Below the pieces are notes generated by a model. It saw nothing but the letters and a program-made list of their open reading frames with translations, was not told the DNA's origin and ran no database searches. 43,948 nucleotides of DNA from an uncultured Bacteroidota bacterium (lineage in GTDB: Bacteria; Bacteroidota; Bacteroidia; Chitinophagales; Saprospiraceae), in NCBI GenBank assembly GCA_937861115.1, contig CALMBD010000247.1:1-43948 (forward strand), given 5' to 3'. Each line of letters opens with the position of its first letter. The first letter of the stretch is position 1. Positions 24,962-33,642 of the stretch are shown here, piece after piece. Both the position numbers and the translations under genes were made by a program.

Positions 24962-26737
24962 CTAAAGATTCAGCAAAAAACCGATAGTGAAATTCGCGTC
25001 CCAGTCAAACACAAACTGTTTGCAACCCGTCGCGTCAGCGATGGATTGGTAGATGTTGAGACCCGATTTTTGCTTCATGCCGTCGGGTGTGTAGTCAACT
25101 GGGGCATTCAGCACAGTATAGCGCTCTTTGCCATTGCGGACTTGTTTTGCCAATTCATATGAAACGCCCCCAATGATGAAGCAAGTGCCGCGGAGATTGA
25201 TAGGAACCTGACTCGCTTTGGCCATCACATCTTGTGCAACCGTCGCGTCGGAGGTATAGTCTTGGTAATATTTCGCACCATAGGATACAAGCTTGCCGTT
25301 CGGCAGCCATGAGATCGTGGTGTTGCTGGAGCCGATATCCACGACGAAAGCTTTCTCCTGATAGTCCGTCGGCAAAACTGAGCGAAGGGAGAGTTTGGCT
25401 TCTTGTTGGGGTGTCACTTCGTTCACGAAATAGCCCATATGTTTGAGCGCGGCACTGATTTTCTGTGTCATAGCTTCTTTAGCAGCCCCGGAACTTACCA
25501 CAAAATGGATATCCTTTGCACTCACATTGTAGCTCACTATGTCGGCTATGAAGCGTTTTAGACTGCTCTTGATGTCGTTTTCAGTAGCAAGATTTTCTTT
25601 AACAAGGCTTACGCCAAACTCTGCTCTTTCCAATTTCCAGTTTTTATTATGGTCAACTCTGATAACGAAGGAGTTGAAGCCAGTAACACCCAACTCTACT
25701 ACGCATTGCAACTTGCCGCCAATAGGTGTAGGAGCAGTGTAGATAAAGGGAGTGGGTGTGAAAGATCGGAGATTAAAATTGCTTTTAGGGGGTGCAGAAT
25801 TAATTTCTGAACCCTTTGAATTCGAAATAGGTTCTTCGTTGAATATTTTTGGTAAAAGCCACAAACCAGATAACAAAATGATACCAGCAACAATAAAATA
25901 CAACCAAGATACAGGCTTAGCATCATTTTTCTTTAGTTCTTTAATTTTATTATGCGCTTCGCGGGCATACTCGCCTTGCGGGTATCGGGCGAGGTAGTGC
26001 TCATAAGTAGGAATGTCATGCCTGCCAGCTGCTTGCTGCCATGCTGCTTGTTCAGCCTCCTTCACCTTCCGGGCTTCGGCGTCCAGGGCAGCTAATCGTT
26101 CTTGCTCCTGCGCCCGGCGCAATTGGGAAAGGCGTTCGTTTTCAGCGCGCTGCTTGGCTTCTTCTTCTCGGCGAATCTCTTGTTGGCGTTGGTGTTCGGC
26201 AGCCAAAGCGGCTTCCTCGTGGACGCGTTTTTCCTCTTCTTTTTGCTTTCGGGCTTCCGCCTCGCGCTGTCCTTCCGCCTGCTGCATCAACTCAATCGTC
26301 CTTTTTACTCCGGCCACCACATCCAGCCAGGCATCGTCGCGCTCGCGCCAGTAGTGGCTGGTCACGGGTTTGCCATCGGTGGGCAGCACCTGCAAGCGGC
26401 TGATGACAGGGTCGTCGCTAAAAGAGCAGGGGCGCACAATGACGGGCAGCACTTTTGTTTCGCCTTTTTCGTGTCGGCTAAGCGCGTATTTGATCTCCTT
26501 TTCGTGGATGTAGGCAGAGTTGTAGTACGCTGCGCTGACAAGGATGAGAATGATGTCTGCGGTGTCGAGGTTTTGCACGATTTCCTGCTCCCAATCCACG
26601 CCGGGGTTGATCTCGCGGTCACTCCAGACCTTGATGCGCCCGGCATATTCAAGCGGGCGCAACTGACCGCGCAGTTCTTCGAGGTACTGCGCGTCTTCGC
26701 GGGCGTAGATGGTGAAGATTTTGTACGGCTGCGGCAT
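24962..26737 (-). CDS. TIR domain - coiled coil - transmembrane - Ppx/GppA-like protein
   Basis: A 591-residue protein starting MPQPYKIFTIY; the frame stays open upstream, but only through a hairpin. Residues 1-150 are a TIR domain: YKIFTIYAREDAQYLEEL, VWSDREINPGVDWEQEI, ILILVSAAYYNSAYIHEKEI (E81 is the likely NADase glutamate) and VLPVIVRPCSF. Residues 153-235 form a highly charged coiled coil. Residues 236-268 carry the YLARYPQGEYAREA motif. Residues 277-297 are a single membrane helix. Residues 346-536 resemble actin-fold Ppx/GppA phosphatases: FVVSSGAAKEA, VTPQQEAKLS, AFVVDIGSSNTTISWL and CFIIGGVSYELA. By family knowledge TIR domains cleave NAD+ or signal in defence. A nucleotide- or polyphosphate-sensing tail joined through the membrane is my inference. 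It lies beyond the terminator of the CHAT-propeller operon, so it probably has its own promoter. Confidence 0.82.
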   Translation of the reverse strand: MPQPYKIFTIYAREDAQYLEELRGQLRPLEYAGRIKVWSDREINPGVDWEQEIVQNLDTADIILILVSAAYYNSAYIHEKEIKYALSRHEKGETKVLPVIVRPCSFSDDPVISRLQVLPTDGKPVTSHYWRERDDAWLDVVAGVKRTIELMQQAEGQREAEARKQKEEEKRVHEEAALAAEHQRQQEIRREEEAKQRAENERLSQLRRAQEQERLAALDAEARKVKEAEQAAWQQAAGRHDIPTYEHYLARYPQGEYAREAHNKIKELKKNDAKPVSWLYFIVAGIILLSGLWLLPKIFNEEPISNSKGSEINSAPPKSNFNLRSFTPTPFIYTAPTPIGGKLQCVVELGVTGFNSFVIRVDHNKNWKLERAEFGVSLVKENLATENDIKSSLKRFIADIVSYNVSAKDIHFVVSSGAAKEAMTQKISAALKHMGYFVNEVTPQQEAKLSLRSVLPTDYQEKAFVVDIGSSNTTISWLPNGKLVSYGAKYYQDYTSDATVAQDVMAKASQVPINLRGTCFIIGGVSYELAKQVRNGKERYTVLNAPVDYTPDGMKQKSGLNIYQSIADATGCKQFVFDWDANFTIGFLLNL

Positions 26738-26763
26738 TCGATTGTTGAATGTTATGAGGCAAA

Positions 26764-26823
26764 TGTACGGCGAAACACCAGTCTCGCAACCCGCGCGTGG
26801 CGAAACTGGTGTTTCGCCGTACA
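26764..26823. repeat. 24-bp inverted repeat in the leader of the TIR gene
   Basis: TGTACGGCGAAACACCAG at 26764 onward is mirrored by CTGGTGTTTCGCCGTACA ending at 26823. The arms match at 23 of 24 positions around a 12-nt loop. It sits 26 nt upstream of the TIR start and would form a strong hairpin in the mRNA leader, or may be a small dispersed repeat. Confidence 0.75.
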
Positions 26824-26828
26824 GTGCA

Positions 26829-26868
26829 CAAAAAAAGCGGCTCCGGTGTCCCAAACACCGGAGCCGCT
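26829..26868 (-). terminator. Rho-independent terminator of the beta-propeller T9SS gene
   Basis: A perfect 14-bp stem (AGCGGCTCCGGTGT at 26836-26849 with ACACCGGAGCCGCT at 26855-26868) with a 5-nt loop. On the minus strand it is followed by seven T residues. It lies 22 nt past the stop of the gene at 26891 and should separate that operon from the TIR gene. Confidence 0.9.
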
Positions 26869-26890
26869 CCATTTTATGAAAGAGAAAAAC

Positions 26891-29101
26891 TCACCGCACC
26901 ACCCGCACAAACCGCCCGGTCTGCCGATCGCCCCGCTCGTTAATTGCTTCGAGGTAGTAGATTCCGGCAGGCCAGCCGGTCGGCAATTCAAGCGTTAAAA
27001 TATTCGCTTTGACAGTTGTCGTCCGGTGGTGAAGTTGCCGGCCAAAAGCATCTGTCACACGGAGTTTAACCTGCTGGTTTTCCCAGTCCGGAAGTTGCAA
27101 ACCAAGTACATCCAAAGCAGGATTTGGGAAAATGCTCAGTTGCTTGCCGGAGGAGAACAGTTCTTTGGTTTTTACAAGCATAGGATCGTATACAAAAACG
27201 GGCGTGGCGCCCTGAAAACCAGTGAACCACAGGCGGTTGTCACGGTCCACGAACATATCGTAAGGTTCGTTGCCAAATCCGGGTTCGAATCCGGGAGGCA
27301 ACAAAAGACTCCATTCCCCACCGCGCAACAAAGCGACATTGGCAGAAAGCCCAACCGGATTAAAGCCGATATACATCCCGCCTGCCTTGTCAAATGTTAT
27401 CCGGTAAATATCATCAGAAGGAATGTCGGAATTGGCAGTGGTGTAGCTTGTCCACGTTGTGCCGTCGAAGCGGGCAAGCCCGGCATCGGTGGCCAACCAC
27501 ACGGCCCCATCAGGGGCAACAGCCATTTGATGCGCGAATGTGAAGGGTAAACCGGTGTTCGCAAGGTCAATATTTTCCCAGCTGACGCCGTCGAATTTCA
27601 GCAATATACCACCGTTGGAAAGAAACCAGGAGGTGTTATCGGGCCCAAAAGCAATGGAAATGATGAATTTGTCGGTTGGCAGGGAAAGTATGTTTCCCGG
27701 GAAATAAGTCCATTCGCCCGCTTTGTACCGGATTAAATTCGTCGTGACAGCACCACCCATAATGCCTGCAAACCAGACGGTTCCTTCAGCATCTGAATTG
27801 ACGGTCCAGTAATCCGCTATTTGGGGGTAGGCCAGTTTGACGTCGTTGAGCACGCTCCACGCCGTGCCGTCAAAGCGCAGGATATCTCCCCCTATCATGC
27901 CGAACCAAACATTGCCCAACACATCGCCTTCGGCAGTAAATGCTTCATCGTATTGGACGATGGCGCCCAGTTGAGAGGGGCTGAATGTTTGCCAGACATC
28001 TCCTTCTTTTTTTGCAATGACTTCATCATTTTCCGCAAAAGCGCCGCCAAACCACATATTTCCTGCCGCATCTTGCGCTATTGCATACACTGCTCCGGGC
28101 AAATCGGGCGCGTTGCCGCCGAAAGCCATTCTGTTCCACATTTGGCCATCAAACCTGGTCAAGTCGCAAGAGGATGTCCAGAACCAGAACTGTCCGGCGC
28201 CATCAACGGCAGGTCTGATTTTATTAGTGGGTATTTGCAACAGGGTACAGCCAACATCTGCATCCAGGTAGTGTGTCCAGACAGCGCCGTCGAGCACAGA
28301 AATACTTTTTGTAAAGGTTATCCAGAGCCTGTCCTGCTCGTCAATGACCACATCGACAGAAAAACCTACGCCCGGAAGTCCGATATCGGCAGGTGCATAA
28401 TCTGTCCAGGTGTTGGCCTCAAATTTAGCAAACCTGTTCGTGCCTTCTGTCACCCAAACGATGCCCGTAGACGTCACTGCGACGGATTTACAACTATTTA
28501 AGCCCGCAATACCTGTATTGGCTGCATTGTAAACAGTCCAATCGACGCCATCCCAAACAGCCAGCCCGGCATTGGTGGCGAAATAGGTTTTGCCGCCGGC
28601 GCCAAAAGCGATATCTGCAACATTGTCTGAAGGAAGTCCCGAGTTCGTCGTTTTCAGGGTCGTCCAGGTGTTGTTTTCAAAAATAGCACATCCCAAACTG
28701 CCCGCTGCCACGCCTATTCGTCCGTCCGGCGAAGCCCTCAGGACCCTGGCATTCGTGCTGGAAAACGATAATCCCGTCTGGGTCGAATCCCAGCCCGACC
28801 AGTTATTGCCGTCATACCTGGCAATACCTCCGGAATGGGCTACCCACCAGTTTTCACCATAGTCTACCGCTACCCGCACGGCCCGTTGAAAGGGGATCCC
28901 TGAGTTAAGGGCATCGTAGATGGTCGGGTTGCCCAAAGTGTCGAACCGGGTAAGGCCAAAATCTGTGGCGACCAGGATGGTATTTCCACGGGCAGCGAGG
29001 TCATTTGCAGTAGTATTGGGGTAAAATTGCTGCCAGGATGCATTTTGGCCTGTCAGGATGGTTGTCGTAATAGCGAAGAGGAAAGTAAACGTTTTTGACA
29101 T
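26891..29101 (-). CDS. Secreted two-component-regulator-type beta-propeller with T9SS sorting domain
   Basis: A 736-residue exported protein with an N-terminal signal peptide (FTFLFAITTTILTGQ). The body is a series of about 40-50-residue propeller blades with the Reg_prop signature (TDFGLTRFDTLG, HSGGIARYDGNNW, TNAGLAVWDGVDWTVYNAANTG, TDAGLARFDGTTWTSYTTANS). The end is a T9SS type A sorting domain (LSIFPNPALDVLGLQLP, ending TGRFVRVVR). Such propellers usually bind ligands or sugars on the cell surface; here no kinase domain is attached. It follows the BNR-like gene by 42 nt and ends in a strong terminator, so it closes the operon. Confidence 0.87.
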   Translation of the reverse strand: MSKTFTFLFAITTTILTGQNASWQQFYPNTTANDLAARGNTILVATDFGLTRFDTLGNPTIYDALNSGIPFQRAVRVAVDYGENWWVAHSGGIARYDGNNWSGWDSTQTGLSFSSTNARVLRASPDGRIGVAAGSLGCAIFENNTWTTLKTTNSGLPSDNVADIAFGAGGKTYFATNAGLAVWDGVDWTVYNAANTGIAGLNSCKSVAVTSTGIVWVTEGTNRFAKFEANTWTDYAPADIGLPGVGFSVDVVIDEQDRLWITFTKSISVLDGAVWTHYLDADVGCTLLQIPTNKIRPAVDGAGQFWFWTSSCDLTRFDGQMWNRMAFGGNAPDLPGAVYAIAQDAAGNMWFGGAFAENDEVIAKKEGDVWQTFSPSQLGAIVQYDEAFTAEGDVLGNVWFGMIGGDILRFDGTAWSVLNDVKLAYPQIADYWTVNSDAEGTVWFAGIMGGAVTTNLIRYKAGEWTYFPGNILSLPTDKFIISIAFGPDNTSWFLSNGGILLKFDGVSWENIDLANTGLPFTFAHQMAVAPDGAVWLATDAGLARFDGTTWTSYTTANSDIPSDDIYRITFDKAGGMYIGFNPVGLSANVALLRGGEWSLLLPPGFEPGFGNEPYDMFVDRDNRLWFTGFQGATPVFVYDPMLVKTKELFSSGKQLSIFPNPALDVLGLQLPDWENQQVKLRVTDAFGRQLHHRTTTVKANILTLELPTGWPAGIYYLEAINERGDRQTGRFVRVVR

Positions 29102-29143
29102 CGTGCAATATTTTTGGTGATGCGAATAGGTCGTTGCTGGTTT

Positions 29144-30514
29144 TTACTGCTTCAAGACCGGGTATGTCAGGCGACCATGCGCACAGGCGACCGTCAGCAC
29201 ATATTGCCCCGCAGGCAAATCCGCAACCTGGATAAAGGTATTGAAATCCGATTGTCCGTTCACCGTTTCCCGGCGAACCAGGCGACCTTGCATGTCGTTG
29301 AGCAGGAGAAGATAGTCTGCCGTTTTTTCAGATGTTACTTTGACCTGTAAAATATCGCTCGCGGGGTTGGGCGAAACCGATACTTCTGCTTCAAAAGGGG
29401 TTGCCGAAAACAATCCTACAAACGGGCTGCCCGTGTACTTGAAGAGACGGGTTGGGTGATCCAGTTGCTGGAACTCGCCGGCCCAGCCGGTGTTGCTATC
29501 GAGGAAAGTAGGCCAGCCGATGATTTCGCCGCTGCTGATCTGTTGCCAGGTAATACCCCGGTCGGGACTCAACCAGGTTTCGAAAGGGCCGCTGAGGATG
29601 CTGTTTTTTGTGATCCCCATCACGATGAAAGACGAATTGGGGATGTATTCTATTCCCAGCAACCTGAATTCACCATTGAATGGCGTGATATTGGTCCAGT
29701 TGGTGCCGCCGTCGGCAGTGTGCGCTATGATGGAATTGTGCAGATCGAATGTACTGACGAAGCCATTGTTCGGGTCAGAGAAAGATATGGCATTGACTGC
29801 CGGCAACGGCGTTTGTGCGACCAGCCAGGTAAGGCCTGCATTTTGCGAGCGAAAAATCCGGCCATTGCTGGTGCCAAACCATATGGTATTGTCCAATACA
29901 TCTCCCGTATTGTTAAAGCCGAATTCGCCGGGCAAAGGGTCGGGAATATTGGCGCCCGGTACACGCTCCCAAAAGAGCCCGCCATTTGAAGTGGTGTATA
30001 TTTCAAATTCGCCGTCGCGCGGGTCGCCGACGACGCAGGCTTTGGCAGGCGAAAAAGCGTGTATATAATCGGGCCAGGACACAACCGGATCCCAGCCGAC
30101 CGGCGAAAGCGTCCAGGTCTGGCTGCCGTCGGTGGTTTTGAGCGTTTTGGCATTGCCAAACTCGTCGAGGCCGCTGATAAAAGCCGTATTTTCATCTATG
30201 ACACTCATATTGGCAATGAAAGGCAGGTCGCCGAGCGGCACCAGGGTAACGCTCCAGTTGGCGCCGCCATCCACCGTGCGGGCCATGTAAACCGGTGAGG
30301 GCCCGAAAAACCCATACAGCGAATCGTTCACTTCGAATTTGACGCCAACGGCCCAAATTACATTTTCGTTGAGCACTTCGATGTCGGCAATACCGATGGT
30401 GTCGCCAAAAGGCGGGTTGTAGGCAGTCCAGGTTGTTTGGGCGTATACAGGGGCTGTCTTGAAAAGCAGAACGAATGCAAACAACAACAGAAGGGGATAA
30501 GGAAGATTTTTCAT
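29144..30514 (-). CDS. Secreted BNR/YCF48-like repeat protein with T9SS sorting domain
   Basis: A 456-residue exported protein with a signal peptide (LLLLFAFVLLFKTAPVYAQ). The middle carries repeats of the sialidase/YCF48 kind: MARTVDGGANWSVTLVP, LKTTDGSQTWTLSP, FRSQNAGLTWLVAQTP, IAHTADGGTNWTNITP and SPDRGITWQQIS (the Asp-box SxDxGxTW pattern). This predicts a beta-propeller. The last 80 residues are a T9SS type A sorting domain (VSVSPNPASDILQVKV, ending LTYPVLKQ). There is no sialidase active site that I can see. It lies 126 nt downstream of the CHAT gene on the same strand. Confidence 0.87.
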   Translation of the reverse strand: MKNLPYPLLLLFAFVLLFKTAPVYAQTTWTAYNPPFGDTIGIADIEVLNENVIWAVGVKFEVNDSLYGFFGPSPVYMARTVDGGANWSVTLVPLGDLPFIANMSVIDENTAFISGLDEFGNAKTLKTTDGSQTWTLSPVGWDPVVSWPDYIHAFSPAKACVVGDPRDGEFEIYTTSNGGLFWERVPGANIPDPLPGEFGFNNTGDVLDNTIWFGTSNGRIFRSQNAGLTWLVAQTPLPAVNAISFSDPNNGFVSTFDLHNSIIAHTADGGTNWTNITPFNGEFRLLGIEYIPNSSFIVMGITKNSILSGPFETWLSPDRGITWQQISSGEIIGWPTFLDSNTGWAGEFQQLDHPTRLFKYTGSPFVGLFSATPFEAEVSVSPNPASDILQVKVTSEKTADYLLLLNDMQGRLVRRETVNGQSDFNTFIQVADLPAGQYVLTVACAHGRLTYPVLKQ

Positions 30515-30640
30515 TTTGAGAGAGAATGTTTAGGCGTGAAACTTTTTTGCTGTTCGGACAAACAGCCGAAAGCACAGTACCGCCAGATATCTCTATCTTA
30601 ACAGGTTGCCGAAAAAAAATTTTGATGCCGTTCCCGAAAC

Positions 30641-33613
30641 TCACTCCACTACCACAAATCCCGCCCAGTAGTACGGTTCGTAGTGCTGCCGCCGCATCTC
30701 GTCCTGTGCGGCACGCAGCGCCAGGCGGGCGGGCAGTTTTTCAGTCAGGAGTTTTCCGTAAAACACCGTCATCAGTTCCTGGGTCTGGTAGTCGGGCACC
30801 TGCCACAGCGACATGACGAGGGTTTTGGCGCCGGCAATTTTAAAGGCCCGTTGGAGGCCGTACACGCCCTCGTTGCCTTCGATATGGCCCAGGCCGGTTT
30901 CGCAGGCGGAGAGCACCACCAGTTCGGTGTTGCGCAGATCGGTCTGGCTGATCTCGTAGGCGGTCAGGATGCCGTCTTCCCGGTTGCCGAGGGGGCGACC
31001 GGTTTTCCAGGCATAGTTGGCGCCGGCGAGAATGAGGCCGGAGCGGATCATGGGGTGGTCGGAAAGTTTAAATACAGGCTCTTCCGATGACATGTTCTGG
31101 ATTTGGGATCTCGGGTTGCTCGAGGGATCGGGAAAGAAGAAGCCGTGCGTAGACAGGTGCAAAATGCGCGGAGAAGCCCCCGGTTGCCCGATTTGCTTGA
31201 AAGACTCCTCGGTGGCCTGCCAGCCTTTAAGCGCTACAACGCTTACGCCCGACCGTGATAATGATGCACTGATGTTGTCTGCTTCCTTTTCGGACCATTT
31301 CAGAAAATCCCAGGCATCGCCGCGAAGGGTGGAATCGGTTTGGGCAAACGACAGGCCGCGCAAGCCGTCAGTACTGCCGGCCTGCTGAACCCGATAGACC
31401 GTACTGTCCATATCAAACTGGATACCGCCGTAGATCAGAGCCGTGGGTGTCTCGTTTGCCGATACACGCCGGCCTTCGGTAACCAACTGGCGCGTACTAC
31501 CGAGTGCAACCATATCGTGCCGGTCGGAAAGCACGGCTTTGGGTCCTGTCGGCAGGGCAGCCAGGTTCAGGCGGTGCAACAACCCGTCGGGGGAATAGTA
31601 CACCGTGCGCGTGTCTGCCAATTGTGATTCGAGCGGCGACCAGAGCAGCCGATACAGGGCGTCATTGCCGTAAAGTTCGTTGACCTGATCGTTGTTTATC
31701 TTTTTGTCGGCTGCCGGCAAAAGGGCTTTGAGTTGTTTTTCTTCGCACAGCGGGATAAAGACAGGGTGTTGTATGCCGGGTTTCAGGAGCAGGGCAGCGT
31801 AGAGAACGCTGTCGGTCAGTTCGGGAGTGTAGTAGGTAAAGTGGATAAACTCGAGTGCGGCTTCGTTGGGGCGGAGCGTGGATTGCACTTCCTGCCAGGT
31901 TACCTGGCGGATAGCGTCGCCAAAACCGGATATCGCGCGGGCGAGTTCTTTTTCGAGAACGTTCGCTGCTGATTCGAGGCCGGGTAAATTTTTCTGTTCG
32001 ATAAGCGGTTTGGTATATTCATTTTCCAACCGCCGGTAATAGGAAACCAGTAATTCAACTTTTTTTTGGGTATTGGTATCCCGATGGTTCTTTGTCCTTA
32101 TGTTGAGCAGGGATTCGAGGGCAAGCCCTTTATAAAAAAGGGCATTGTCAAAATACAATCCTTTTGTATCCAACAGTATTCCATTAGTCTTTTGAATAAA
32201 AGAATAGTATTCGTCATATCTTGTTGAAAGTGATTTCAGATAGGTCGTCAATTCCTCCAAAGAAGAATACCGGGTCGCTCTGATGCATAGTTTTCTGTTC
32301 AATAAAGCAAGTTCGTCGAAAAGCGGCCGGGCATCCGCATAGCGCATTCGGGCATAATATAACCTTGCCAGATTGCTTGTTATACTGGCAACGTCGGGGT
32401 GTTCCTTGCCATAGTTGCGTTCATAAATTAATTTTGATTCAATATAATTATGCTCTGCTTCTGTCCACTGTTTCTCTTTGTAAGCAATCTCACCAAGTCC
32501 GCTCAAAGTAGCAGCAAGCAGCGAATGATCCTTGCCGAGGTATTGTTCTCTTATTTCTTTCGCCTCTGTCATTACTTTTTTTGCATCCGAAAGCCGCCCG
32601 GTTTCCATATATAGTTTTCCAAGATTACTCAAACTGACGGCATAATCCGGGGTAGTTTTCCCCGCAGAAGATTCCTTTAACGCCTTGCCTTCAAGGAGGA
32701 ATTTTTCAGATTCTTCAAATCTTTCCATTTTTCGATACAAGATCCCAATGTTGTTAAGAATCATACCATATCTGACAGATTGTTGGCCGTTTGTCTTTTC
32801 ATATATAGACTTGGCTTCAAACAACAAATTCAGTGCTTCTTCGTACCGGCCCAATTGGGAGATCAGATTTGACAAATTAATTAAATTACCGGCATAAGCG
32901 GTATTTTCTGTGCCTAATACCCGTTTCCGTATTTCGATTGCTTGCAAATAGTATGTCTCGGATGTTCCATATTCACCCAGGTTGCTATACAGCATTGCTA
33001 AATTATTCAAGGTAGCCGCGTAATCCCTTGTATCCTTTCCCAATATTTTTTCCTGAATATCTTTTGCTTCCAGGAGTAATTTTTCCGCCGCTTCATACCT
33101 GCCTAGTGTATTGTAAAAAGTTCCAAGGTTAATTAGCCCTACAACATAATCTCTGTGTTCTTTACCATAAATTTTTTGAGTGATGGCTTGCGCTTCTAAA
33201 AAAAGCGGCTCGGCTTCTTCATACCTGCCCGTTTCCACACAGAGCGTGGCAATCTTTGTCAATACCATGCAATAATTTATGTTTTCCTTGCCATATATCT
33301 TTTCACGTATGGAGAGCGCCTCCAGGTACAGCGGTTCGGCCAGGTCCGTTTTTCCATAACTTTGGTAGGCTCTGCCCAGCGTAAACAGACTGGTTGCATA
33401 ACTTTTATGATTCTTCCCAAGTGCTTTTAAGGCCAATTGTTTCGCCGCTTCTCCATGCTGCACCGCTTCGTCAAATGACTTTTTGTTTGTCAGATTCCAG
33501 GAAATTTCCGACAAACTATCCACCCCCTTCGCCACCGCCGCCGTATCCACGACCTGTGTGAAACCCGAAAAAGCAGAAAACAAAAAAGCGCAAATACAGA
33601 TGGTCTTTTTCAT
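30641..33613 (-). CDS. Exported TPR-CHAT protein (caspase-like cysteine peptidase)
   Basis: A 990-residue protein starting MKKTICICAFLFSAFSGFTQ, a signal peptide that places it outside the inner membrane. Residues about 50-460 are some ten tetratricopeptide repeats of the TPR_10/12 type (recurring YATSLFTLGRAYQSYGKTDLAEPLYLEAL-like units, here given only in part: GRYEEAEPLFLEA). The rest ends in a CHAT domain with a His-Cys dyad: H823 in RILHLSTHGFFF and C904 in VLSACETGLGH. CHAT peptidases are caspase relatives; some (TPR-CHAT/Craspase) act in type III-E CRISPR, but no CRISPR genes are present here. It is third in an operon after the sigma and anti-sigma-like genes (29-nt gap). The TPR half is visibly more AT-rich than the CHAT half. 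Confidence 0.88.
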   Translation of the reverse strand: MKKTICICAFLFSAFSGFTQVVDTAAVAKGVDSLSEISWNLTNKKSFDEAVQHGEAAKQLALKALGKNHKSYATSLFTLGRAYQSYGKTDLAEPLYLEALSIREKIYGKENINYCMVLTKIATLCVETGRYEEAEPLFLEAQAITQKIYGKEHRDYVVGLINLGTFYNTLGRYEAAEKLLLEAKDIQEKILGKDTRDYAATLNNLAMLYSNLGEYGTSETYYLQAIEIRKRVLGTENTAYAGNLINLSNLISQLGRYEEALNLLFEAKSIYEKTNGQQSVRYGMILNNIGILYRKMERFEESEKFLLEGKALKESSAGKTTPDYAVSLSNLGKLYMETGRLSDAKKVMTEAKEIREQYLGKDHSLLAATLSGLGEIAYKEKQWTEAEHNYIESKLIYERNYGKEHPDVASITSNLARLYYARMRYADARPLFDELALLNRKLCIRATRYSSLEELTTYLKSLSTRYDEYYSFIQKTNGILLDTKGLYFDNALFYKGLALESLLNIRTKNHRDTNTQKKVELLVSYYRRLENEYTKPLIEQKNLPGLESAANVLEKELARAISGFGDAIRQVTWQEVQSTLRPNEAALEFIHFTYYTPELTDSVLYAALLLKPGIQHPVFIPLCEEKQLKALLPAADKKINNDQVNELYGNDALYRLLWSPLESQLADTRTVYYSPDGLLHRLNLAALPTGPKAVLSDRHDMVALGSTRQLVTEGRRVSANETPTALIYGGIQFDMDSTVYRVQQAGSTDGLRGLSFAQTDSTLRGDAWDFLKWSEKEADNISASLSRSGVSVVALKGWQATEESFKQIGQPGASPRILHLSTHGFFFPDPSSNPRSQIQNMSSEEPVFKLSDHPMIRSGLILAGANYAWKTGRPLGNREDGILTAYEISQTDLRNTELVVLSACETGLGHIEGNEGVYGLQRAFKIAGAKTLVMSLWQVPDYQTQELMTVFYGKLLTEKLPARLALRAAQDEMRRQHYEPYYWAGFVVVE

Positions 33614-33642
33614 GTAATGTATGTTTTGAAAGGGTAAAATGG

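Noticed and set aside
26738-26872. N-terminal extension of the TIR protein
   Set aside because: The extra 45 residues are encoded by the hairpin and terminator; the TIR fold begins at the internal ATG.
30641-33613. CHAT gene as part of a type III-E CRISPR (Craspase) locus
   Set aside because: No gRAMP/Cas7-11, no Cas1 or Cas2 and no repeat array are present; the protein has a signal peptide and lies behind an ECF sigma factor.
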